49,864 nucleotides of DNA from Bacteroidales bacterium (GTDB lineage: Bacteria > Bacteroidota > Bacteroidia > Bacteroidales > Muribaculaceae). Where the stretch lies: the NCBI GenBank assembly GCA_015061055.1, contig SUXH01000019.1, positions 1-49,864 on the forward strand, read 5' to 3'. The notes below the pieces were generated by a model. That model saw nothing but the letters and a program-made list of their open reading frames with translations, did not search any database and was not told the DNA's origin. Positions 1 through 9,346 of the stretch are shown in pieces. The translations under genes were made by a program, and so were the position numbers. Positions within the stretch are counted from its first letter, which is position 1. Every line of letters begins with the position of its first letter.

Positions 1-2
1 CA

Positions 3-98
3 TCGATGGCAATGTATCCATCGGTATCAGGCAACGGCGCCAAGATATCTTTCGTAACACCGGCCGGAGAGTTGTTCGTAATGAGTGTTAACAAATAA
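3..98 (+). CDS. C-terminal fragment of an unidentified protein
   Basis: An open frame enters from the left edge and ends with TAA at 96-98, giving 31 residues that finish GELFVMSVNK. It stops 14 bases before the next gene. The fragment is too short to name. A second frame (2-91) is also open, but its translation is rich in Arg and Gln and reads less like a protein, so this frame is preferred. Only the end of the gene lies in the window. Confidence 0.45.
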   Translation, partial: SMAMYPSVSGNGAKISFVTPAGELFVMSVNK

Positions 99-112
99 AA
101 GGAGGACGTGAT

Positions 113-3100
113 ATGAAACTAAGAAAAGTATTAGCTACAGTAGCAATGGCACTATTCGTGGGTGCAAGTGCGTATGCTGTAACTCCACAAGAAATTCGTA
201 TTTACATTAACCCTGGTCACGGATCGTGGTCGGCAAATTGTCGCCCGATGGGTACAGTTAAGCACGGTGCAAACAATGCTTATTCAGATGTAAACAATGA
301 TACAGCCAACTTCTTCGAATCAAATACTAATCTTCAAAAAGCATTTGGAGTACTTGAAAAACTTATTGAGTATGGTGTTCCGTTTGATCGTACAAAGAAT
401 CAAACAAACAGCAACCCTCATCGTATCGGTGCGGCTCTTGATATGTCTCAAAATATCGTGATGAGTCACGTGAAGGTGGGTGGTTATCCTGCTTATACAG
501 ATTATAGTACACATACTGAGAACCCTGATAATGATTATTATGACCGTACTCTATCTGTAATCTCGGCTGAAGTAAATGCCAATGATTTCGATATGATGAT
601 TTCTATTCACTCAAATGCGGCATCAGGTATTGAAACAAACTATTTGTATTATGCAATTGATGGATATGGAAGTGATGATGCAAAAGATGCTCTTTCTAAA
701 GAAATGAGTCGTTGTGGTTGGAATCACTCAATCCTTGACCGTCATCAACAATGGACACACTATGATTATACAATGACTAAGGAAGACCTTGCCGCAGGAA
801 AGGGAAAAATCGGTAAGCAACAACTTGGTGTATTGCGTCATAATGTTCCTGGATACTTGGTTGAAGGCTATTTCCATACTTATCAACCGAGTCGTCACCG
901 TGCGATGAACTGGGATGTTGACCGTATGGAAGGTGTAACTTATGCTCGTGGTATTGCAGATTACTTTGGTTGGACAAAGGAAAATACCGGAGATATTTAT
1001 GGCGTAGTGCGTGACCTTCACGAAAAGTTCTCACACGAATTCTATACAGGTCGTGTTGGTACTCCTGATATCTATTTGCCTCTAAATAATGTGAAAGTTA
1101 TTTTGAAAAAGGCAGGAGCAGAAGTTGCTACATATACTACAGATGATGAGTATAATGGAGCATTCGTATTTGCAGGCTTGGAACCAGGCGAATATACAGT
1201 GGAATTTGAACACGCTGATTATAAAGCTATCGACCCTGTGGCTGTAACAGTAGAAGCAGCTAAGACAGCTTATCCAACTGCATATCTTGAAAATGTAGCT
1301 TACATTCCTCCAAAGAATGTATATGTAAACTATCCAGACTCACTTGCCGGTAAGGATTATGCACTTGCTGATGCTTATAATGTAAAGGGCTCAGAAGTGT
1401 CTCTTCTTGCAGAACAACTTGCAGGTAAGAAAGTGCGTCGTCAACTTGTTCGCGATAACAAGCTATATGTTCTTGCTCTTGACGATACAAACGAACCTTA
1501 TATCTATCTTGCTGACCTTGTAGCAGGCACTGCGACAGAACTTGACAAGGCTGCGGTGGTAATGGGAGCAAATGGAAGATTGAAGATTTCAGATATAGCT
1601 CTTACTGCCGATCACGTGCTTATAGCAAGTGGACTTTCAAAGAATCAATATGATGATAGCAATGTGGAAGACGGTGAAGTTCGAGGCTCTGTTCATTTCT
1701 ATAAGTGGTCGCAAAACGCAGAAACAGGTCTACCTGAAACTTGCGAATTGTGGTTTACAACCGATTATTGCTGTAATTTCTTCCGTGGAAAACTTGGTAA
1801 GACAATTGCATATTCAGGAACATTAGAAGATGGTATTATTACTGCATCTTGTCCTCACGGTACACACACTTCAAATATTGCAATGCGTTGGGCTCAATTT
1901 GCTATTGTAGATGGTCAATTGTCGGGTACAGCGCGTATTGACTGTTGGGTAAATGAAGCCAATGAAGTTCACTTCTATGGTGATGCTTTGAGTGATTGTG
2001 ATGATTATGAATTGACAACATCTCCATTGAATAAGGATAATTTTGTTCTTGACGGAAATAAGATTTCTCCATTTGAATGGTATAATGCCGATGGTGAAGG
2101 TCTTCTTATCGGTCGCAATGAATTAGTAGCTGCAAAGGTGAATGGTGCAAACTACTTCAAGTACAATGGTAAGACTGTGATGACAGCTCCAGCTGTTAAT
2201 GAAGAAGGTAAACTTACCGGTCTTGTGGCATTTGATATCACAAATGGTTTTGATAAGGCAACAGAAATCAAGGTTAATGGTGCTCAAATCGATGCTGCTG
2301 ATTATGTATATGCTTCTGCTCATGGTGAATTAGCACTTGAAATTGACGATAGCGACCGCGATAATCCTAAAACCGTAGGTGCAGAAATCGAATTCTTCTT
2401 GGTTGTAGATGGTAAGGTGTACAAGTATACAACTGATGGAGTAGATCAACCTGCAACTGCAAATGTATATGCACACGACCTTGAATTACTTCTTTCTGAT
2501 GATGGAAATAATAATCCAAAACTTGCATTCTGCTTGACAGGCGCATCTTCTAATGTCGAAATTATTCTTACTCCTGTAGCCGGTGGTGAAGATGTAGTTT
2601 ACAGTCTTGGCGCACTTGCTGAAGGCGCACATACTTATGAAGTAGATCTTTCAGCACTAAAGGGTGAATATACTTGGGCTGTATCAGTAGCTAATAAGAC
2701 AAATATCGGTACAGATATTCTTTATACAGTGAAGACTTGGAGTGATTGTAATGGTGGTGTTGCTGTTGATAATGACCCGGAAAGTGATAACTTCGGTAAT
2801 GTATATGTAAGTGCAGATGCAAGTGGTATCTATGCATTTAATGCAGATGGAGAGGCTTTGAGTGAAACTGCACTTTGGGCGAATCATGGTGGTTCTTTGC
2901 AGCGCGCTGCTGTATCAAATGGTAAACTATATGTAGCAGACAATAGCTCGGCTAAACCTGGCGTTTGGATGCTTGATCCGGCAAATCCTGCAACAGAAAA
3001 TCAAGTAACTTCGGCTGCTGCATCTTGTGCAGTTGCATTCTACGGAGAAGGAGCCGATAGAACTATGTACACAACTTCTGCAGTAATCTCAGCTGTAGCA

Positions 3101-3787
3101 TCAGGTGCTTCCGGTTATCAACTTTATAAATATGCAATTGGCGAAGCTGATACTTGGACAACCAATCCTACTTGGGTATCGGCTGCTGATGCTAAGATGT
3201 TTGGTTCTTCTATGCAATCAGTGATTGCTGTAGAAAGTGGTCAAATCGTGTCACAATATCGTACAGGTAGTTCAAATTATGCTCCTGCATTCTTCTTTGT
3301 TGACAATGCCGGTACTATTTACAACTATGCAACTGATTTGCAATCACAACTTCCTGGTAGTGAAAAGGGTGGTATGGCACTTTCTAAAGATGGTAAACTA
3401 TTTGCAATTGCAGGTTTGAATGCTTCAATCCAAGTTTATGATGTGGTTTGGAGTGGTGGTGTTCCTGCATTTACTCATAAGGTATCTATCCCAACTAACG
3501 CAGGTTATATCTGGCAAATGGCATTCGACTATGCAAATAATTTGCATTGCTACAATGAAAGTGCAGGTTATAGTGTTCACGCAGTTCCATGCGATGCTCA
3601 CAATGTAGTAACTCCTGCTAAGGCTATATATAAGGTTAATGCCGGTGCTTCAGCAATTGAAGTAGTTGGTGCTGACGAAAATGCTCCAGTAGAATACTAC
3701 AACTTACAAGGTGTTAAGGTTGCTAACCCAGAAAATGGTATCTTCATCAAGAAGCAAGGCAACAAAGCAACAAAAGTTGTAAAATAA
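113..3787 (+). CDS. Large secreted N-acetylmuramoyl-L-alanine amidase-like protein with T9SS-type tail
   Basis: The protein has 1224 residues and a clear signal peptide ending near residue 22 (ASAYA). Residues about 28-285 resemble the Amidase_3 fold that cleaves the lactyl-peptide bond of peptidoglycan: an INPGHGSW motif with zinc-ligand His36, SIHSNA with His166, and VEGYFHT with probable catalytic Glu251. The second zinc ligand (normally Glu) cannot be placed with certainty. Residues about 290-395 look like a carboxypeptidase-regulatory beta domain. A long region with repeated strand patterns, perhaps a propeller, follows. The last ~35 residues (YYNLQGVKV, then NGIFIKK and a basic end) match a Por secretion-type sorting tail, so surface export by the T9SS encoded in this window is inferred. 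A strong GGAGG lies just upstream of the ATG. Codon use (CGT, GGT, AAC) suggests high expression. Confidence 0.75.
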   Translation: MKLRKVLATVAMALFVGASAYAVTPQEIRIYINPGHGSWSANCRPMGTVKHGANNAYSDVNNDTANFFESNTNLQKAFGVLEKLIEYGVPFDRTKNQTNSNPHRIGAALDMSQNIVMSHVKVGGYPAYTDYSTHTENPDNDYYDRTLSVISAEVNANDFDMMISIHSNAASGIETNYLYYAIDGYGSDDAKDALSKEMSRCGWNHSILDRHQQWTHYDYTMTKEDLAAGKGKIGKQQLGVLRHNVPGYLVEGYFHTYQPSRHRAMNWDVDRMEGVTYARGIADYFGWTKENTGDIYGVVRDLHEKFSHEFYTGRVGTPDIYLPLNNVKVILKKAGAEVATYTTDDEYNGAFVFAGLEPGEYTVEFEHADYKAIDPVAVTVEAAKTAYPTAYLENVAYIPPKNVYVNYPDSLAGKDYALADAYNVKGSEVSLLAEQLAGKKVRRQLVRDNKLYVLALDDTNEPYIYLADLVAGTATELDKAAVVMGANGRLKISDIALTADHVLIASGLSKNQYDDSNVEDGEVRGSVHFYKWSQNAETGLPETCELWFTTDYCCNFFRGKLGKTIAYSGTLEDGIITASCPHGTHTSNIAMRWAQFAIVDGQLSGTARIDCWVNEANEVHFYGDALSDCDDYELTTSPLNKDNFVLDGNKISPFEWYNADGEGLLIGRNELVAAKVNGANYFKYNGKTVMTAPAVNEEGKLTGLVAFDITNGFDKATEIKVNGAQIDAADYVYASAHGELALEIDDSDRDNPKTVGAEIEFFLVVDGKVYKYTTDGVDQPATANVYAHDLELLLSDDGNNNPKLAFCLTGASSNVEIILTPVAGGEDVVYSLGALAEGAHTYEVDLSALKGEYTWAVSVANKTNIGTDILYTVKTWSDCNGGVAVDNDPESDNFGNVYVSADASGIYAFNADGEALSETALWANHGGSLQRAAVSNGKLYVADNSSAKPGVWMLDPANPATENQVTSAAASCAVAFYGEGADRTMYTTSAVISAVASGASGYQLYKYAIGEADTWTTNPTWVSAADAKMFGSSMQSVIAVESGQIVSQYRTGSSNYAPAFFFVDNAGTIYNYATDLQSQLPGSEKGGMALSKDGKLFAIAGLNASIQVYDVVWSGGVPAFTHKVSIPTNAGYIWQMAFDYANNLHCYNESAGYSVHAVPCDAHNVVTPAKAIYKVNAGASAIEVVGADENAPVEYYNLQGVKVANPENGIFIKKQGNKATKVVK

Positions 3788-3832
3788 TCATATGATGTTT
3801 AACTCCTAATAGGAGATGCTGATAATGAATGT

Positions 3833-3862
3833 GAAGCTCGGCGGTTACGTCGAGCTTCTTTT
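3833..3862 (+). terminator. Rho-independent terminator after the amidase
   Basis: GAAGCTCG at 3833-3840 pairs with CGAGCTTC at 3851-3858 around a 10-base loop and runs into a T tract. It lies 45 bases after the amidase stop. A small inverted repeat (CTCCT/AGGAG, 3803-3815) lies between. Confidence 0.8.
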
Positions 3863-3914
3863 GTTGTGTAGTTATTCTTGAGAGGTATAATTTTTAATTT
3901 TGGTGAAAATAAAG

Positions 3915-3922
3915 TAATTTTG
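3915..3922 (+). promoter_or_regulatory. -7 box for rlmN
   Basis: TAATTTTG matches the Bacteroidota -7 consensus TAnnTTTG and lies 37 bases before the rlmN ATG. No TTTG element at the ideal 19-21 base spacing was seen. Confidence 0.45.
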
Positions 3923-3959
3923 CAAATTGAAATACAACCTATTACGTTAAAAGAAAGAA

Positions 3960-5000
3960 ATGATGGGCGAAAATACAAAAATACCAATGATTGGAATGAC
4001 TCTGTCTCAACTAAAATGTGTTGTGGCGGAGTTTGGTATGCCCGGTTTTTCGGCGAGTCAGATTGCAAAATGGCTTTATGAGAAACGAGTAACCGATATT
4101 GATGAAATGACGAATCTCTCAAAGGCAAATAGAGAGAAATTGGCACAAAAATATTGTGTGGGACGCTATGCTCCGAGCAGTGAGATGCGTAGTGTGGATG
4201 GCACTGTGAAGTATTTGTTTACTACTGCCGACGATCAAGCGGTGGAAAGTGTCTATATTCCCGATGAAGAACGTGCCACATTGTGTATCTCGTCGCAGAA
4301 AGGTTGTAAAATGGGTTGTAAGTTCTGTATGACTGGCAGGCAAGGTTTTCATGGAAATCTTACAGCGGCCGAAATAATAAATCAGGTGTTAAGCATTCCC
4401 GAAAGTGAAACGTTGACAAATGTGGTGTTTATGGGAATGGGTGAGCCGATGGATAATTTTGATGCTGTGCTTCAAGTGCTTCAAGTGATGACCGAAAAAT
4501 GGGGATTTGCGTGGAGTCCGAAACGAATTACAGTATCGTCGATAGGAAAACTTGACACGCTTCGCCGTCTGCTCGATGAAACGAATGTACATGTGGCAAT
4601 AAGTGTGCATTCTCCATATCACGAGGAACGATTGAATCTTATGCCGGTTGAAAAGCCTTATCCTATTCGTGATGTAATTAAGTGTCTACGTCAATATGAT
4701 TTTGCTCATCAACGTCGATTGTCGGTAGAATACATTATGTGGAATGGATTGAATGATGATGATATTCATGCTCAAGCTCTTGTGGACTTGTTGGCAGGAA
4801 CAAATTCTCGTGTGAATCTAATTCGCTTTCATGCTATACCGGGTGTGAATCTTAGGACTACCGATGAACGACGAATGGAGGCATTCCGCGACTATCTGAA
4901 TAAAAAGGGCGTGATAGCTACTATAAGACGTAGTAGGGGTGAGGATATTTTTGCTGCATGTGGTATGCTTGCAGGTAAAGTAAAGAAATCTTTAAAGTAA
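3960..5000 (+). CDS. rlmN: Dual-specificity 23S rRNA A2503 / tRNA A37 C2-methyltransferase RlmN
   Basis: This is a radical-SAM enzyme that methylates carbon 2 of A2503 in 23S rRNA and, in many bacteria, A37 of tRNA. The cluster-binding motif is CKMGCKFC (Cys116, Cys120, Cys123). The GMGEPMDN motif follows, and the C-terminal CGMLAGK carries the resolving cysteine at about residue 334. The length of 346 residues is normal for the family. Two ATGs lie in tandem at 3960 and 3963; either could initiate. The gene stands alone between two secreted-protein genes, with a terminator before it and a -7 box of its own. Confidence 0.95.
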   Translation: MMGENTKIPMIGMTLSQLKCVVAEFGMPGFSASQIAKWLYEKRVTDIDEMTNLSKANREKLAQKYCVGRYAPSSEMRSVDGTVKYLFTTADDQAVESVYIPDEERATLCISSQKGCKMGCKFCMTGRQGFHGNLTAAEIINQVLSIPESETLTNVVFMGMGEPMDNFDAVLQVLQVMTEKWGFAWSPKRITVSSIGKLDTLRRLLDETNVHVAISVHSPYHEERLNLMPVEKPYPIRDVIKCLRQYDFAHQRRLSVEYIMWNGLNDDDIHAQALVDLLAGTNSRVNLIRFHAIPGVNLRTTDERRMEAFRDYLNKKGVIATIRRSRGEDIFAACGMLAGKVKKSLK

Positions 5001-5053
5001 GAAACGAGATATTTGTATAAAAAAACAGATAAACATTTAAAAGGTGGTTTTTT

Positions 5054-7447
5054 ATGAGACGATTGGCTTGGACTGTAATCTTTGTTTTGTGTGGTATAAT
5101 TATTAATGCTACAATTCCGACCGGATATTATAATAGTGCAGAGGGTAAGAATAAAGGTGCGTTACTTGAGGCATTAGAGCTAATTGTGGGGGAGCATAAA
5201 ACGCTTGGTTATGGCGATTTGTGGGATTTGTACTATGAAAGTGATGTTACATCGGAAGGCTATATTTGGGATATGTATTCAACATCGAAATATACTCCCG
5301 GACGTAACCAATGTGGTAGCTATTCTAAGATAGGCGATTGCTATAATCGTGAACATTCGTTCCCTAAGAGTTGGTTTGATGACCGCTCGCCTATGTATAG
5401 CGACGCATTTCACATATATCCTACCGATGGAAAGGTTAATGGTCAGCGAAGTAACTACCCTTTTGGTGAATGTGCCAATGGGAGTTATGTGTCGTCGAGT
5501 GGTGGAGTAAAAGCTTTGGGACGACTAGGTAGTTCTACTTTTTCGGGCTATAGTGGAACTGTATTCGAACCCGATGATCAGTATAAAGGCGATTTTGCAC
5601 GTTCTTACTTCTATATGGCTGCTGCATATAATTCTTATATCGATGATTGGAGTAGCGCTCAACTTGCAGGAAATTCATATCCTTGTTTTAGTGATTGGAG
5701 CGTTAATCTGCTTATGAAATGGCATCGTGAAGATCCTGTAAGCGAAAAAGAAATAAATCGCAATGAAGTAGTATATCGTTGGCAGGGTAATAGGAATCCG
5801 TTTATTGATCATCCGGAACTTGCCGAATATGTGTGGGGAACAAAGAAAAATGAAGGCTGGACAGAGCAAGGGACAGTGAGCGATCCAATAATTATAAGTC
5901 CGGATGCAAACGAATTGTATGATTGTGGAGTGGTGGCTGTGAATAAGAGTATCTCCATTGAAATACCATTAAAAACAGTTGGAATAACAGAGGAATTGAC
6001 AGCGGTGATGGTTGATAATGAGAATTTTTCGGTGTCACCAAGAGAAATAAACGTGGATGATGCAAAAAAAGGTATTAATCTTGTGGTTACGTTTTCTCCT
6101 CGTTCGGCAGGTACGCATACGGCAAAATTACAAATATACAATGGTGAGGTTAATACAGAGGTTACAATAAGAGGCATGAGTGTCGATGGAATACCTGCTC
6201 TTAGCGCTACTGATGTGACTTATGATGGTTTTACAGCTCATTGGACTGATGTGGACAATGGTGCGATATATAAATTAGTTGTTTTTGAGAGTGATGGAGT
6301 AGCTGAAGTAGCCGGTTATCCTATAGAAGTAGCTTCAAACTTACAGAAATATGTAGTGTCGGGTTTGAACTATGAAACCGATTATTTCTATCAACTGTTG
6401 TGTGAAAACCGAGTGTCGAATAAGGTTAAAGTAACCACTTCATCGCCAAATAGAATACTTACATTCAATAATATACCCGAAGGTGGGTTGGTGTTTACAG
6501 CTGCGCCTGGAGAGCCTTCGGCAATTCAAGAAGTGAGCATATATACCGAATATGTTGAGGATAAAATAAATGTTTCGGTAACAGGCAATTTTGAGTTAAG
6601 TATGGATAACGCAACGTGGAGCGATGTGTTGAGTAACATAGATTCGGACGGAGAAATATTCTTTGTGAGGATGAAGGCTACTGAAACTGAAGGAAAATAT
6701 GCAGGAGTGTTATCGCTAAGCACAGCCACAGTAGAAGGTGCAGAACTTGATATAAAAGGGGTTGTAGAAGTTCCTCGTGCGTTTTTTGAAGATTTTGAAG
6801 CTATGGAGACGACAGGATATGCTACAGGAACTTATGAAGGAACTGCTTGTAGTTGGGTTTTAAAGAATACAGGAGCGTACGGACGTAGCTCACAAGACCA
6901 TTTTAATGGTACAAAAGCCTTATGTACAGGAAAATCGGGAACACGTTTGGCTGAAATGGCAGAAGATAAGACTAATGGATTGGGTACGTTGTCTTTTGTT
7001 GCAGCTCCGTTTGGTAACGATGGGGCTGTGGTTGTAGATGTGTCGTATTCGATTGATGGAGGTGCTACATGGTCGAAAATAGCTACTGAAACTATCTCGT
7101 TGTCAACTCTTACCGAATATAGTTATGAGGTAAATGTGAAGGGAAATGTCAGAATTAAATTTGAACAGAAATCGGGTAAGCGACTAAATATTGATGACGT
7201 GGAAATTACCGACTATTCAGACAATTCTTCAGTGAATGAAATTGCTGTGTTGGATTGGATCGCTTATGGTGTGGAAAATGGCGTGGAAATAGAGGCTTCA
7301 AGCCCGATGCTTATCGAAGTGTATTCGATGGAGGGAATGAAAATATATAGTAGAATTGTGTCACCGGGGAAAAACAAGATACAACTTGATAAGGGTGTGT
7401 ATGTTATAGTAAGTGATGATGATTCTAAAAAAGTTATAGTGAAATAA
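5054..7447 (+). CDS. Secreted endonuclease I family nuclease with T9SS-type tail
   Basis: This 797-residue protein has a signal peptide (about residues 1-20). Residues about 22-265 match the endonuclease I (EndA/NucM, His-Me finger) family: CYNREHSFPKSWF with the catalytic His near 101, then DAFHIYPTDGKVNGQRSN with the metal-binding Asn near 129. The family degrades DNA or RNA non-specifically. Two or more beta-sandwich regions follow (about 285-500), including an Ig-like segment (SATDVTYDGFTAHW). The last ~60 residues (IEVYSMEGMKIYS, then KGVYVIV and a basic end) form a Por-type sorting tail, so export by the T9SS is inferred. It may scavenge extracellular DNA for nucleotides or phosphate. 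Confidence 0.88.
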   Translation: MRRLAWTVIFVLCGIIINATIPTGYYNSAEGKNKGALLEALELIVGEHKTLGYGDLWDLYYESDVTSEGYIWDMYSTSKYTPGRNQCGSYSKIGDCYNREHSFPKSWFDDRSPMYSDAFHIYPTDGKVNGQRSNYPFGECANGSYVSSSGGVKALGRLGSSTFSGYSGTVFEPDDQYKGDFARSYFYMAAAYNSYIDDWSSAQLAGNSYPCFSDWSVNLLMKWHREDPVSEKEINRNEVVYRWQGNRNPFIDHPELAEYVWGTKKNEGWTEQGTVSDPIIISPDANELYDCGVVAVNKSISIEIPLKTVGITEELTAVMVDNENFSVSPREINVDDAKKGINLVVTFSPRSAGTHTAKLQIYNGEVNTEVTIRGMSVDGIPALSATDVTYDGFTAHWTDVDNGAIYKLVVFESDGVAEVAGYPIEVASNLQKYVVSGLNYETDYFYQLLCENRVSNKVKVTTSSPNRILTFNNIPEGGLVFTAAPGEPSAIQEVSIYTEYVEDKINVSVTGNFELSMDNATWSDVLSNIDSDGEIFFVRMKATETEGKYAGVLSLSTATVEGAELDIKGVVEVPRAFFEDFEAMETTGYATGTYEGTACSWVLKNTGAYGRSSQDHFNGTKALCTGKSGTRLAEMAEDKTNGLGTLSFVAAPFGNDGAVVVDVSYSIDGGATWSKIATETISLSTLTEYSYEVNVKGNVRIKFEQKSGKRLNIDDVEITDYSDNSSVNEIAVLDWIAYGVENGVEIEASSPMLIEVYSMEGMKIYSRIVSPGKNKIQLDKGVYVIVSDDDSKKVIVK

Positions 7448-7499
7448 AGCGTAATTAGCCAAAAATGCTTAACTTCGCCAAATCTTTAAATTTGAAATA

Positions 7500-8621
7500 A
7501 TGGCAGAAACTCAAAAAATACGCGTTGGGATAACCCACGGGGATACCAACGGGATAGGATATGAAGTGATATTAAAGACACTATCAAATCCTATGTTGAT
7601 AGAATTATGTACCCCTGTGCTTTATGGCTCTACAAAGATTGCGACTTATCATCGCAAGGCCTTAGATATGCCCGGAATAAACTTTAATGTGGTACAAGAT
7701 GCTGCGGGTGTGAAGGATGACGTGAATAATTTCGTTGATGTGATAAAGGACGAAGTGAAGGTGGAACTTGGTCAACCAACAAGAACTGCAGGTGAGGCTG
7801 CATTTCTTGTTCTTGAACGTGCGGTTGCTGATTTGAAAGCCGGAAAGATTGATGCGCTTGTAACTGCACCAATCAATAAAAGTACAATTCAAAGTGAAAA
7901 GTTTCATTTTCCGGGACACACTGAATATCTTGAAAATGTAATTGGCGATGGCAATAAGTCGCTTATGATTCTATATAACGATAGGGTAAAAGTGGCTCTT
8001 GTTACTACTCATCTTCCTATCTCACAAGTGCCAAGTGCAATTACAAAAGAAGCTGTGCTTGAGAAAATAGAGCTGTTTAATAATGCTTTGAAACAAGATT
8101 TTGCAATAGAATATCCTCGCATCGCTGTATTGGGACTTAATCCTCACTCGGGTGATAATGGTCTGATTGGGAAAGAGGAAGAGACAGTGATTATTCCGGC
8201 TATAGAGGAAGCTGCCGATAGGAAAATATCTTGCTTCGGACCATATTCTGCCGATGGGTTCTTTGGCAGTGGACAATATGAACATTTTGATGGTGTGCTT
8301 GCGATGTATCACGATCAAGGTTTAGCTCCTCTCAAAACAATAGGAATGGAGAATGGTGTAAATTACACTGCGGGATTATCTTTCGTGCGTACTTCACCCG
8401 ACCATGGCACAGGATATGATATTGCAGGCAAGAATCTTGCCGATGAATCTTCGTTGAGGGAAGCTATTTATCAAGCGATTGATATATTCCGTAATCGTGA
8501 GATTTATCGTGAGATAACAAGCAATCCGCTTCGCCGTCAATATGTTAATAAAGGCGCTGACAATGTGGTGCTTGACCTTACTAAGGTGGAAGACGACCAT
8601 CATAATGATTTGAGTATGTAA
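7500..8621 (+). CDS. pdxA: 4-hydroxythreonine-4-phosphate dehydrogenase PdxA
   Basis: PdxA oxidises 4-phosphohydroxy-L-threonine in pyridoxal-5'-phosphate synthesis. Family motifs are ITHGDTNGIGYEVI at the N-terminus, the HFPGHTEYL segment, LAMYHDQGLAPLK with metal-binding His, and FVRTSPDHGTGYDIAGK. The length of 373 residues is slightly above the E. coli enzyme, as usual in Bacteroidota. Its TAA overlaps the ATG of the next gene (TAATG), so it appears translationally coupled to the lipid operon. A TAAATTTG box ends 5 bases before its ATG. PdxA paralogues can act on other 4-phospho-sugar acids, so the vitamin B6 role is likely but not certain. Confidence 0.92.
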   Translation: MAETQKIRVGITHGDTNGIGYEVILKTLSNPMLIELCTPVLYGSTKIATYHRKALDMPGINFNVVQDAAGVKDDVNNFVDVIKDEVKVELGQPTRTAGEAAFLVLERAVADLKAGKIDALVTAPINKSTIQSEKFHFPGHTEYLENVIGDGNKSLMILYNDRVKVALVTTHLPISQVPSAITKEAVLEKIELFNNALKQDFAIEYPRIAVLGLNPHSGDNGLIGKEEETVIIPAIEEAADRKISCFGPYSADGFFGSGQYEHFDGVLAMYHDQGLAPLKTIGMENGVNYTAGLSFVRTSPDHGTGYDIAGKNLADESSLREAIYQAIDIFRNREIYREITSNPLRRQYVNKGADNVVLDLTKVEDDHHNDLSM

Positions 8622-9322
8622 TGAACTATGCAATAATAGCTGCAGGGCAAGGGAGTCGATTGGTGATGGATGGGCTAAATGAGTCCAAACCGATGGTGAA
8701 GATAAACGGAGAACCTCTTGTTGGCAGACTTATTAGAATATTTGCACAAAATAATGCCGATAGCATTAGTGTGATAGTGAATGAGGAGATGACCGATGTG
8801 AAGCACTATCTCGAGATGCTATCTGTAGATTGTGAACTGAATGTAGTGGTGAAAACCACGCCAAGTTCGATGCATAGTTTTTATGAATTGTCGAAGGTGA
8901 TGAAACCCGGACGTTTTTGCTTGACAACTGTAGATACAGTGTTTCGTGAAGATGATTTTGCGGGATTCATAAAAACTTTTGAACAAATGGAAGGGGCTGA
9001 TGGGCTTATGGCAATAACGCCATTTGTTGATGATGAAAAGCCTCTATATGTTGAAATTGATGATGATAAAAATATTAAGGCTTTCCTTGATGAATCGAGT
9101 GAAACAGAAATGTATGTGTCGGGTGGGGTATATGCCCTCGACGATAAAGCTCGAAAAATACTTGGAGAGTGTGTGAGCAATGGAGTAGCTAGAATGCGCA
9201 ATTATCAGCGCACTTTGTTGTCGCAAGGGTTGAAATTAAGGTCGTATTCTATTGAGAAGATAGTAGATGTGGATCATTTGTGCGACATTGCAGAAGCAGA
9301 AAAACTATTGCTCGTGGAATAG
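8621..9322 (+). CDS. NTP-transferase (sugar/alcohol-phosphate nucleotidyltransferase)
   Basis: The 233 residues form a nucleotidyltransferase fold of the GlmU/RfbA-like type. The N-terminal AIIAAGQGSRL binds the nucleotide, KPMVKINGEPL follows, a TVDT metal-site-like segment lies in the middle, and YVSGGVYAL comes later. Such enzymes condense CTP, GTP or UTP with a phosphorylated sugar or polyol. Its place inside an inositol-lipid operon suggests that the substrate could be inositol phosphate, giving a CDP-inositol-like donor, but this is inference. It starts on the last base of the pdxA stop codon and lies 24 bases before the ATP-grasp gene. A mannose- or glucose-1-phosphate substrate remains possible. 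Confidence 0.8.
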   Translation: MNYAIIAAGQGSRLVMDGLNESKPMVKINGEPLVGRLIRIFAQNNADSISVIVNEEMTDVKHYLEMLSVDCELNVVVKTTPSSMHSFYELSKVMKPGRFCLTTVDTVFREDDFAGFIKTFEQMEGADGLMAITPFVDDEKPLYVEIDDDKNIKAFLDESSETEMYVSGGVYALDDKARKILGECVSNGVARMRNYQRTLLSQGLKLRSYSIEKIVDVDHLCDIAEAEKLLLVE

Positions 9323-9346
9323 AATATAAAATAATAAGATATAAAT

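Noticed and set aside
2-91. Alternative open frame at the left edge
   Set aside because: Open but Arg/Gln-rich and less protein-like than the frame ending at 98; too short to decide firmly.
3878-4081. Small plus-strand frame over the start of rlmN
   Set aside because: Out of frame with rlmN, covers its promoter and first codons, and has no recognisable domain.
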